Assembly: GCA_002297965.1 (NCBI GenBank)
Contig: DBLF01000036.1
Location: 977-6,128, forward strand
DNA from: Candidatus Segatella papionis
Lineage (GTDB): Bacteria > Bacteroidota > Bacteroidia > Bacteroidales > Bacteroidaceae
Length of the DNA: 5,152 nucleotides
Direction: 5' to 3'
Translations under genes and position numbers: made by a program
Shown here: piece after piece, positions 1 through 4,906 of the stretch
Layout: each line of letters starts with the position of its first letter
Numbering within the stretch: position 1 is the first letter of the stretch
The notes under the pieces: generated by a model
Seen by the model: only the letters and a program-made list of their open reading frames with translations
The model's database searches: none
Told to the model about the DNA's origin: nothing

Positions 1-1016
1 CAGATGCCCACGATGGAGTGAGCGTCGCGAGCATAATATTGTTCGCCAAACATGCCGGAGAAGATACAACCTGCCGCCATTCCGCTCGTTATCGTACTCG
101 AAATTCCCGCCAGGAGCAAGGCGATGGCAAAGATGTTGGCGGCATTGTTGCCCAAGAGCGGAGTCAAGAGGGCTTGCGCCTGTGAGAGGTCGTCCACCAC
201 CTCATGCGATGAGAAGAAGGTGGTGGCTGCCAAGATAATCATGGCACTATTGATAGCCCATCCCACAATCATCGAAAACAACGTATCGAAGAGTTCATAC
301 TTCAAGGCTCTCTCGATGCTCGCCCGCTCCTTCTTATGAATCTGTCGGCTCTGCACCAACTCAGAATGCAGAAAGAGATTATGCGGCATCACCACCGCTC
401 CCAACACCGACATCACGATGAGCATACTGCCCTCTGGGATGCTAGGTACCACCCAACCTTGTGTGGCGGCAGGCCAATCTATCTTCACCAAGAAGAGTTC
501 GTAGATGAACGAGAGACCTATCATCGAGACAAAAGTGATGATGAGTCGCTCGATGCGCTTGTAGGAGTTGGTGAAGAGGAGGATGAGTACGGCGATGGTG
601 CTGAGTATCGCTCCCCAGACGATAGGGATTCCAAAGAGCATCTGCAAGGCGATGGCTGCACCCAATATCTCCGCCAGTGAAGTGGAAATGCTTGCCAAGA
701 AAGCCGTCACCAATATCGGGCGACCAATCCATTTAGGCGCATATTTCTCCGTTGCCTCACTTAGGCACAATCCTGTGACGATGCCCAAGTGAGCCACATT
801 GTGCTGCAAGGTGATGAGCATGATGGTACTGAGCGTAACCACCCAAAGCAACGCATAGCCGAAGGTGGAGCCTGCGGCGAAGTTGCTCGCCCAGTTGCCC
901 GGGTCGATGAAGCCGACGGTAACCAACAACCCCGGTCCGATATTCTTGAGGATGTCGAGGGCTCCAAATACCTTCGGCTTGCCCTCTGTTCTGAGTATTT
1001 CCAATAGATTCTTCAT
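1..1016 (-). CDS. mntH: Nramp-family Mn2+/Fe2+ transporter (MntH-like), 3' end outside the window
   Basis: Inner-membrane proton-coupled importer of divalent metal, in this family usually Mn2+ and Fe2+. Reading the minus strand from the ATG at 1016 gives 338 codons with no stop up to the window edge. The family is usually a little over 400 residues, so the last few transmembrane helices are missing here because of the window and not because of mutation. Seen directly: the TM1 metal-binding motif D38-P-G-N41 after GPGLLVTVGF, and the TM6 motif M210-P-H212 followed by NLFLHSELVQSR. Both are diagnostic of Nramp, and the TM6 methionine argues for transition metals rather than Mg2+. Long hydrophobic segments alternate with short loops throughout. 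Oddity: TM3 reads T112-S113-L-A-E116, where many Nramps have T-D-L-A-E; the conserved Asp is Ser while the Glu is kept. The start is supported by the GPGLL context and by an upstream A/G-rich leader. The gene is divergent from the radical SAM gene and has its own promoter. Very confident in family; Mn versus Fe preference is inferred. Confidence 0.93.
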   Translation of the reverse strand, partial: MKNLLEILRTEGKPKVFGALDILKNIGPGLLVTVGFIDPGNWASNFAAGSTFGYALLWVVTLSTIMLITLQHNVAHLGIVTGLCLSEATEKYAPKWIGRPILVTAFLASISTSLAEILGAAIALQMLFGIPIVWGAILSTIAVLILLFTNSYKRIERLIITFVSMIGLSFIYELFLVKIDWPAATQGWVVPSIPEGSMLIVMSVLGAVVMPHNLFLHSELVQSRQIHKKERASIERALKYELFDTLFSMIVGWAINSAMIILAATTFFSSHEVVDDLSQAQALLTPLLGNNAANIFAIALLLAGISSTITSGMAAGCIFSGMFGEQYYARDAHSIVGI

Positions 1017-1023
1017 ATTTCTA

Positions 1024-1073
1024 GTTTTCCTTTCTGTTTTTATGCAATTATTCTTACAGATGTTTTCCTTTCT
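1024..1073 (-). repeat. Twin 12-nt direct repeats in the transporter mRNA leader
   Basis: GTTTTCCTTTCT occurs exactly at 1024-1035 and again at 1062-1073, 38 nt apart. In the mRNA sense this reads AGAAAGGAAAAC twice, and the start-proximal copy lies 7 nt before the ATG where it could serve as a purine-rich ribosome-binding region. Two identical copies in a leader of about 90 nt could be coincidence in A/G-rich sequence, a duplication, or a paired binding site. Confidence 0.4.
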
Positions 1074-1094
1074 AACTTTACAATAGTTTCTTTA

Positions 1095-1118
1095 CTTCTG
1101 CATTTGCATCTGCAAAAG
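1095..1118. promoter_or_regulatory. Inverted repeat over the transporter -7 box, candidate operator
   Basis: CTTCTGCA (1095-1102) and TGCAAAAG (1111-1118) form arms matching at 7 of 8 positions around an 8-nt centre. Within them TTTGCA-TC-TGCAAA (1103-1116) is a perfect 6+6 dyad. The right arm lies inside the -7 box, the usual place for a repressor of metal uptake to act. The sequence does not resemble the textbook Fur or DtxR boxes I know, so no regulator is assigned. Confidence 0.3.
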
Positions 1119-1145
1119 TAACTTTTTTCTTTCGATTAAAGCAAG
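1113..1145 (-). promoter_or_regulatory. Putative promoter of the Nramp transporter gene
   Basis: On the minus strand, TACTTTTG (plus 1120 down to 1113) matches the Bacteroidetes -7 consensus TAnnTTTG exactly. The -33 box is weak: CTTG (plus 1145-1142), 21 nt upstream, instead of TTTG. Transcription would begin near 1105-1111, giving a leader of roughly 90 nt. An imperfect inverted repeat at 1095-1118 overlaps the -7 box and could be an operator. The weak -33 would fit a gene that needs an activator or is tightly controlled; that is inference. Confidence 0.5.
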
Positions 1146-1235
1146 GAACAAACGAGAAAATACTTCCCATGAAAGCAAAATACTAAAAAGTAATGATGTT
1201 CTAGCTATCGAAGGTCATAGATTCCCACAGAAATC

Positions 1236-1267
1236 TTTGTTCATTCCAATATTTTTTATTACTTTTG
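1236..1267 (+). promoter_or_regulatory. Promoter of the radical SAM / kinase gene pair
   Basis: TTTG at 1236-1239, then 20 nt, then TACTTTTG at 1260-1267: a full match to the Bacteroidetes primary sigma-factor consensus. Transcription should start near 1270-1275. This site lies inside the longer version of the downstream reading frame, which could open at 1237, so it fixes the true start codon at 1297 and leaves a leader of about 25 nt. Confidence 0.72.
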
Positions 1268-1296
1268 CCCTCCGAAAACAGAATAAGAAAAAAATT

Positions 1297-2064
1297 ATGT
1301 CAACCATTATTTATCCATCACCTATATTTGGCCCGGTGAACTCTCGCCGACTGGGAGTTTCGCTCGGCATCAACCTCATGCCTTCAGATGGCAAGGTTTG
1401 TTCATTCGACTGCATGTATTGCGAATGCGGCTTCAATGCCGACTTCCGCCCTCACCGCAAGCGTCCTACCCGAGAGGAAGTAAGAGCGGGATTGGAGAAA
1501 GTCTTGAAGGAACGTCACGACAACAACCTGCCTCTCGACGACATTACCTTCGCCGGCAATGGCGAGCCAACTGGCCATCCCGACTTCAAGGGAATCGTGG
1601 AGGACACAATGGAAGTCTGCAAGAAATATTTCCCTGATGTAAAGGTTTCCGTGCTCAGCAACGCCACCTATATATATAAGGAGGAAGTGAGAGAGGCATT
1701 GATGCTCGTGGATAACAACATCTTGAAACTCGACACGGTGGATATGGACTACATCAAGAAGCTCGACCGCCCTCAGCAGCCGAACTACGACGTAAAGGAC
1801 ATCATCAAATATCTCAAGATGTTCAATGGTCACGTCATCATCCAGACCATGTTCCTCCGTGGCGACGGTCTCGACAACACGAGCGAGCACTTCATCGCCC
1901 CTTGGCTGGAGGCTGTGAAAGACATCAACCCTCAGCAAGTGATGGTCTATACCATCGACCGTGAGACTCCAGACAAGAAACTGGAGAAAGCCCCAAGGGA
2001 AGTGCTCGATGCCATCAAGTCTCGTGTGGAGGCATTGGGAATCAAGTGTACGGCAAGCTATTGA
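1297..2064 (+). CDS. Radical SAM enzyme, COG0731 (TYW1/wyosine-like) group, substrate unknown
   Basis: A 255-residue cytoplasmic protein expected to bind a [4Fe-4S] cluster and cleave S-adenosylmethionine to a 5'-deoxyadenosyl radical. The cluster motif is C35-x3-C39-x2-C42 (CSFDCMYC), the canonical CX3CX2C, with a further Cys at 44. Before it, FGPVNSRRLGVSLGINLMP (from residue 11) is the N-terminal signature typical of the COG0731 'Fe-S oxidoreductase' group. G87-N-G-E-P-T92 is the SAM-contacting GGEP-type motif. The length fits a bare radical SAM core with no large accessory domain. Archaeal relatives in this COG include the tRNA-modifying enzyme TYW1, but bacteria do not make wyosine, so that function should not be transferred; the substrate is unknown. 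The frame could extend 60 nt upstream to 1237, but the promoter lies within that extension and the family signature begins just after the ATG at 1297. The kinase gene follows after 73 nt on the same strand and may be cotranscribed. Confidence 0.9.
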   Translation: MSTIIYPSPIFGPVNSRRLGVSLGINLMPSDGKVCSFDCMYCECGFNADFRPHRKRPTREEVRAGLEKVLKERHDNNLPLDDITFAGNGEPTGHPDFKGIVEDTMEVCKKYFPDVKVSVLSNATYIYKEEVREALMLVDNNILKLDTVDMDYIKKLDRPQQPNYDVKDIIKYLKMFNGHVIIQTMFLRGDGLDNTSEHFIAPWLEAVKDINPQQVMVYTIDRETPDKKLEKAPREVLDAIKSRVEALGIKCTASY

Positions 2065-2066
2065 AA

Positions 2067-2101
2067 AGTTAGGAGTGAGAAGTTAGGAGTTAAGAGTTTA
2101 A
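2067..2101 (+). repeat. Heptanucleotide tandem repeat (five AGTTAGG-like units)
   Basis: Starting 3 nt after the radical SAM stop codon, the sequence runs in perfect 7-nt register: AGTTAGG, AGTGAGA, AGTTAGG, AGTTAAG, AGTTTAA. Every unit begins with AGT. Short heptameric repeats of this kind are familiar from intergenic DNA in Bacteroidetes and cyanobacteria. They separate the two genes of the presumed operon and contain no recognisable terminator. Confidence 0.7.
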
Positions 2102-2119
2102 AATTATTAGAATTATTAG
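2102..2119 (+). repeat. Tandem 9-nt duplication directly after the heptamers
   Basis: AATTATTAG occurs twice head to tail (2102-2110 and 2111-2119), immediately next to the heptamer run and ahead of the kinase start. The two together make most of the 73-nt spacer repetitive, as expected of a slippage-prone intergenic stretch. Confidence 0.6.
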
Positions 2120-2137
2120 AAGTAAGATTATCATTTG

Positions 2138-2959
2138 ATGAAAGAAAAAGGAAACATTCTCATTGTCAGCGACATGTGTGGCTATGGCAAGGTATCTGCC
2201 GCAGTGCAGATGCCCATCCTCTCATACATGGGGCTCGACGTGTTCAACCTGCCCACCATGCTCATCAGCAATACCTTTCCTTATGGCAAGTATGCCATCC
2301 TGGAATGTACCTCCTACATAGAGGAAGCCCTCCAGAAGTGGAACGAGCTAGGCATTCACTTCGATGCCATCACCACGGGTTTCATGGCTTCTGAGCAACA
2401 GGCGAAACTCGTGGCTCGCTATTGCCGAGAGCAAGCACAGCAAGGTACTGACATCTACGTGGACCCAGTGATGGGCGACTACGGCAAGCTCTACGGTGGA
2501 GCCAGCGAGAGCACCATCCGCTGCATGAAGGAGATGTTGAGTGTGGCTCACCTCTGCTTTCCGAACTACACCGAAGCTTGTCTCTTGACCGATGCCGAGT
2601 ACAAGGCAGAAGGCATTTCAAAGGAAGAGGCTTATGAGTTGGTTGATAAGCTCAGAAGCATCGGTTCCCATTCCGTTCTCATCACCTCCTGCATCGTGGA
2701 AGGTCAGCACGCCGTGGTGGGCTACAATCATCTCACCGAGGAATACTTCCTCCTCCCCTACGACGAAATCCCCGTCCAGTTCCCTGGCACAGGCGACATC
2801 TTCTCCAGCATCATCATCGGCAGGCTCAAGGACGGAGACCATCTGCGCCACGCCACCCGCTTCGCCATGGACACTCTTCGCAACTGGATAGACCAGAACA
2901 AGGACAACGAGGACATCAACCGAGGCATCCCTGTAGAAAGACACTTAGGGGATTTGTAA
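2138..2959 (+). CDS. pdxY: Pyridoxamine/pyridoxal kinase, PdxY-like (ribokinase superfamily)
   Basis: A 273-residue cytoplasmic kinase that phosphorylates vitamin B6 vitamers (pyridoxal, pyridoxamine) with ATP, feeding salvage of pyridoxal 5'-phosphate. Seen: an N-terminal beta strand NILIVSD ending in S11-D12, followed by GYGKVSAAVQMPIL, the position where PdxK/PdxY enzymes hold the ring of the substrate. Next comes S44-N-T-F-P-Y-G-K51, matching the SNxxxYGK stretch of PdxY. D109-P-V-M-G-D114 and the ensuing GKLY are the family's DPVMGD phosphate/metal motif. F215-P-G-T-G-D220 carries the anion hole and the catalytic base Asp220. The length is close to the 280-290 usual for the family and no motif is missing. 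The frame also contains an in-frame TTG at 2135, but the ATG at 2138 is the better start; no clear Shine-Dalgarno is visible, as is common in this phylum. It follows the radical SAM gene and has no obvious promoter of its own, so cotranscription is likely. Pyridoxine or hydroxymethylpyrimidine as alternative substrate cannot be excluded by reading. Confidence 0.92.
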   Translation: MKEKGNILIVSDMCGYGKVSAAVQMPILSYMGLDVFNLPTMLISNTFPYGKYAILECTSYIEEALQKWNELGIHFDAITTGFMASEQQAKLVARYCREQAQQGTDIYVDPVMGDYGKLYGGASESTIRCMKEMLSVAHLCFPNYTEACLLTDAEYKAEGISKEEAYELVDKLRSIGSHSVLITSCIVEGQHAVVGYNHLTEEYFLLPYDEIPVQFPGTGDIFSSIIIGRLKDGDHLRHATRFAMDTLRNWIDQNKDNEDINRGIPVERHLGDL

Positions 2960-2963
2960 GAAT

Positions 2964-3019
2964 CGCTATAGCGACCAAACCTCGATCGTACTAACGATAA
3001 AGCCCAAGGGCTTATAGCG
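2964..3019 (+). terminator. Nested hairpin cluster after the kinase gene, possible 3'-end structure
   Basis: Three inverted repeats lie within 60 nt of the kinase stop. ATCGT-ACTA-ACGAT (2985-2998) and AAGCCC-AA-GGGCTT (3000-3013) are consecutive hairpins, and CGCTATA (2964-2970) can pair with TATAGCG (3013-3019) to enclose both. TCGCTATAGCGA (2963-2974) is also a palindrome by itself. There is no T-tract, so this is not a classical intrinsic terminator; a transcript-end or stability structure is an inference. Confidence 0.35.
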
Positions 3020-3027
3020 GCTCTACC

Positions 3028-3115
3028 GCACAACACGTGAAGGACGAGCGCACAACACGTGTTGTGCGACCGCATATCAGCTGTTATGCAAGCGCACATC
3101 AGCTGTTGTGCGATG
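3028..3115. repeat. Array of four 22-bp units, three of them 18-bp palindromes
   Basis: Units begin exactly every 22 nt at 3028, 3050, 3072 and 3094. Unit 2 is the perfect palindrome GCACAACACGTGTTGTGC, extending to 20 bp with the flanking C and G. Unit 4 is GCACATCAGCTGTTGTGC and unit 3 is GCATATCAGCTGTTATGC; both are palindromic except for one T/T pair. Unit 1 keeps the left half (GCACAACACGTG) but has lost the right arm. The 4-nt linkers are GAGC, GACC and AAGC, with GATG after unit 4. In unit 3 the arms change together (GCATA with TATGC in place of GCACA with TGTGC), so the dyad is kept while the sequence drifts. The cores are the self-complementary hexamers CACGTG (units 1-2) and CAGCTG (units 3-4). 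Candidates include a dispersed palindromic element, a bidirectional terminator between convergent genes, or a cluster of protein sites; the function is unknown. Confidence 0.8.
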
Positions 3116-3255
3116 AAAGAACCTATATCTTCCATCGACTTTTGCTATATCTTCAGGCAACTTCTTATATATGTTCCAAAGACTTTTGCTACTTCCTACA
3201 AGCCTTCTCTGCCCAGGCTCTTCAAGCTCATAGATGACTGGAAGGTATTGGGAGC

Positions 3256-3274
3256 CAATTGATTCGCTCAATTG
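3256..3274 (-). terminator. Hairpin just downstream of the TPR gene, weak terminator candidate
   Basis: CAATTGA (3256-3262) and TCAATTG (3268-3274) are perfect 7-bp arms around a 5-nt loop, starting 22 nt past the minus-strand stop codon. The stem is A/T-rich and no T-run follows in the minus direction, so the call depends mainly on position. Confidence 0.3.
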
Positions 3275-3295
3275 CAGCATCATTCAACAAGAAGA

Positions 3296-4492
3296 TTATT
3301 TGGGCATTTCAACCTTTTTTGCCTTCTCCATGTCTTTAGACAACTTTACATAATATTTGTCAAGAAGAGCTTTCAAGGCATCCATGCCATCTTTCTTATA
3401 GGTATTAACAAACTTATCGAGATAAGCCACCTTGCCTGTAAGTTCGTCATTGCCACCCATATAGAAGTTGAGTACATCTATCATCGCAGAACAGAACATC
3501 GCATTGGAAAAATCGGCACTATCTTTCTCAATGGCAAAACGACAGCAACCCGCAAAGTATGCTATGGCATAAGGCATCGACTTCTCGCTATTCATCAGTT
3601 GAGCCTCTTCCTTGCCAACCAACACATGCACCTGGTCGGTAACCATCGACCATTTCATCACGTAGCCGGCAGCTTGACTCATCTTGTCGGCATTCAATTT
3701 GTGGTTCAAATAATAGACTATGCACTTATAGGCGTCTTTCACATGTGCCCGACATTCTTCCACGGTTTTGAATTCTATCAGTTCAGGAAGATCTGCCATA
3801 TCCTTGTCTTGTTCCTCCTGCAATTTCGTTATCAGATTCTCCGTATCCTTTGCCTTCTGACTTTGTCCGTTAGCATTATAATAATCATGCAAGTATGCTA
3901 ATTCTCCTATATATTCATCAGAATGCTCTCCGAAGATTTCCTTGAAGATATTGAGTCCTCGAAGCTCATATTTCACGGCATCACTTGGATTTCCTGTCAC
4001 ATTACTATATTCTGCGACATGCAATAGGATGACTGCCAAGTCATAATCATTCACCATATATTTCTCATATCGTTGCAAGGCTTCCTTGGCATATTTCAAT
4101 GCCGAGATAGAATCGGGCGTAGGACCTGCTGAGAGATACATGGCAAGATTATCTAGTGCCAGAGGATAATCACGTTTTTCTGTATCATGATACTTCTTCC
4201 AATTGTCCACCGCATCCTGGGCGGATTTGACTGCGCCTTGATAATCCTTCAGACGATACAGGCAACGAGCCTTCAGTCTCAGGTTCTGAAAGTAAGCAGT
4301 ATCTTGCTCGCCCAGAAGTTTTGATACTAAAGTTTGCTGCTTGTCAAGCACCTCCAAGCACTTCTGATAATTTTCCTTCTGATAGAGTTTGATGACCATC
4401 GTATCCATCTTAAGAATCGCTTGTTTATCTTGTGCCGATACTGAAAGAGGGAGCAATAAAAGGACTAGAATGAATTTGAGAACTTGTTTCAT
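3296..4492 (-). CDS. Exported TPR-repeat protein of unknown function
   Basis: A 398-residue protein. Residues 1-20 form a clear Sec signal peptide (basic MKQVLK, hydrophobic FILVLLLLPL, then SVSA before Q21), with likely signal peptidase I cleavage after A20. There is no lipobox Cys, so it is predicted to be periplasmic or loosely outer-membrane associated. Residues about 28-225 are helical hairpins of TPR type. The clearest are 66-100 (YFQNLRLKARCLYRLKDYQGAVKSAQDAV), 107-143 and 186-222, the last with the G-x-x-H/D...A-Y-L pattern of kinesin-light-chain-like TPRs. Residues about 235-398 are a separate helical domain with several cysteines (247, 257, 316, 317, 334) that I do not recognise. 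TPRs usually mediate protein contacts, so a scaffold or cell-envelope role is inferred; no enzyme motif is visible. It stands alone: convergent with the kinase gene, divergent from the ferritin remnant, and with its own promoter. The ATG at 4492 is the natural start because the signal peptide begins there. Confidence 0.85.
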   Translation of the reverse strand: MKQVLKFILVLLLLPLSVSAQDKQAILKMDTMVIKLYQKENYQKCLEVLDKQQTLVSKLLGEQDTAYFQNLRLKARCLYRLKDYQGAVKSAQDAVDNWKKYHDTEKRDYPLALDNLAMYLSAGPTPDSISALKYAKEALQRYEKYMVNDYDLAVILLHVAEYSNVTGNPSDAVKYELRGLNIFKEIFGEHSDEYIGELAYLHDYYNANGQSQKAKDTENLITKLQEEQDKDMADLPELIEFKTVEECRAHVKDAYKCIVYYLNHKLNADKMSQAAGYVMKWSMVTDQVHVLVGKEEAQLMNSEKSMPYAIAYFAGCCRFAIEKDSADFSNAMFCSAMIDVLNFYMGGNDELTGKVAYLDKFVNTYKKDGMDALKALLDKYYVKLSKDMEKAKKVEMPK

Positions 4493-4541
4493 AACCTTAT
4501 GTTTTTAGTTTGACTTTTCTATTTACTTTCATTTGATGCCG

Positions 4542-4573
4542 CTAAATTACACTTTTATTGTCAAACCTCCAAA
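4542..4573 (-). promoter_or_regulatory. Promoter of the TPR protein gene
   Basis: On the minus strand, TTTG (plus 4573-4570), a 20-nt spacer, then TAATTTAG (plus 4549-4542), one base away from the TAnnTTTG consensus. Transcription would start near 4535-4540, leaving an A-rich leader of about 45 nt before the ATG at 4492. Confidence 0.55.
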
Positions 4574-4787
4574 CTTTTAGCCTCTTTTCTTTAATTATTT
4601 GTCGTTTTTAGTTGGATTACGAGAATTTACTTCTTTTTTGCCCTTGGATTATAACAAATGACAGCCTGTTTCTTGTCAGAATTATCACAGATGCCCTGAT
4701 TCTACTCGATAAGCCAAAAATTACGCTTCAAAACTACGACCAGTACCCCTATCCTTTAAGGGAGTTAACAACATTTTATCCAAAAAA
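4574..4787. other. Non-coding stretch between two divergent promoters
   Basis: This is A/T-rich sequence between the -33 boxes of the TPR and ferritin promoters. A 72-codon plus-strand frame beginning with TTG at 4612 exists, but it runs through the ferritin promoter and into its leader, so I do not call it a gene. I see no convincing operator, RNA gene or repeat apart from two TTGGATTA octamers near 4613 and 4644. Confidence 0.5.
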
Positions 4788-4819
4788 TTTGGCTGTTACA
4801 AATAAAAGACGTAACTTTG
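4788..4819 (+). promoter_or_regulatory. Consensus promoter of the ferritin gene
   Basis: TTTG at 4788-4791, a 20-nt spacer and TAACTTTG at 4812-4819 match the Bacteroidetes -33/-7 consensus at every defined position, making it the strongest-looking promoter in the window. The predicted start is near 4821-4826, right at the 5' arm of the leader stem-loop. No Fur or OxyR site is recognisable to me nearby. Confidence 0.78.
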
Positions 4820-4821
4820 CG

Positions 4822-4867
4822 TTGTGCTGAGACGAATTGGTAAACATCACCTCGCAACTTAGCACAA
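4822..4867 (+). promoter_or_regulatory. Stem-loop at the 5' end of the ferritin mRNA leader
   Basis: TTGTGCTGAG (4822-4831) can pair with CTTAGCACAA (4858-4867) as a 10-bp stem with a single G-U pair and a 26-nt loop. Because the promoter places the transcript start at or within a few bases of the 5' arm, the mRNA would begin with this hairpin. 5'-terminal stems of this kind often stabilise messages. The hairpin ends 27 nt before the SD and does not hide it. Confidence 0.5.
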
Positions 4868-4894
4868 AAATATTGTATAACCTTTTAAAACTTC

Positions 4895-4900
4895 GGAGGA
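4895..4900 (+). promoter_or_regulatory. Strong Shine-Dalgarno site of the ferritin gene
   Basis: GGAGGA sits 6 nt before the ATG at 4907. It is unusual here, since the other genes in the window lack a clear SD, and it suggests a gene built for high translation. It also fixes the ferritin start codon. Confidence 0.75.
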
Positions 4901-4906
4901 AAAAAG

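Larger units (their letters stand above)
2960..3295. other. Convergent intergenic region rich in dyad symmetry, no supported gene
   Basis: This 336-nt gap separates the plus-strand kinase from the minus-strand TPR gene. It holds, in order, the nested hairpins (2964-3019), the 22-bp-period palindrome array (3028-3115), an 11-nt direct repeat GACTTTTGCTA (3137-3147 and 3181-3191) and a hairpin beside the TPR gene stop (3256-3274). Short open frames exist on both strands (49 codons plus from 3113, 68 codons minus from 3283) but they overlap each other. The minus one runs through both the hairpin and part of the palindromes, so neither is annotated as a gene. Confidence 0.6.

Noticed and set aside
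52..1086. Several plus-strand frames of 70-115 codons across the transporter region
   Set aside because: All are antisense to the Nramp gene, whose motifs are unambiguous.
1237..1296. N-terminal extension of the radical SAM frame (20 codons)
   Set aside because: A complete promoter overlaps it, and the family's N-terminal signature starts just after the ATG at 1297.
1402..1938. 178-codon minus-strand frame inside the radical SAM gene
   Set aside because: It lies antisense to a clear CX3CX2C enzyme; its His/Val/Asp-rich composition is what a mirrored coding strand gives.
3028..3115. CRISPR array
   Set aside because: Units are contiguous 22-bp palindromes with 4-nt linkers; there are no spacers of 25-40 nt and no cas genes.
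2960..3295. Insertion sequence remnant or attachment site
   Set aside because: No transposase fragment, terminal inverted repeat pair or target-site duplication is recognisable; the symmetry is in local dyads and not at two distant ends.
3272..3901. 209-codon plus-strand frame
   Set aside because: It is antisense to the TPR gene; the minus frame has a signal peptide and repeat architecture, and this frame has no upstream promoter.
4574..4787. Fur or OxyR box upstream of ferritin
   Set aside because: No stretch resembles the Fur consensus or a convincing OxyR spacing pattern.
4612..4830. 72-codon plus-strand frame upstream of ferritin
   Set aside because: It starts with TTG without SD and runs through the ferritin promoter and into the leader.
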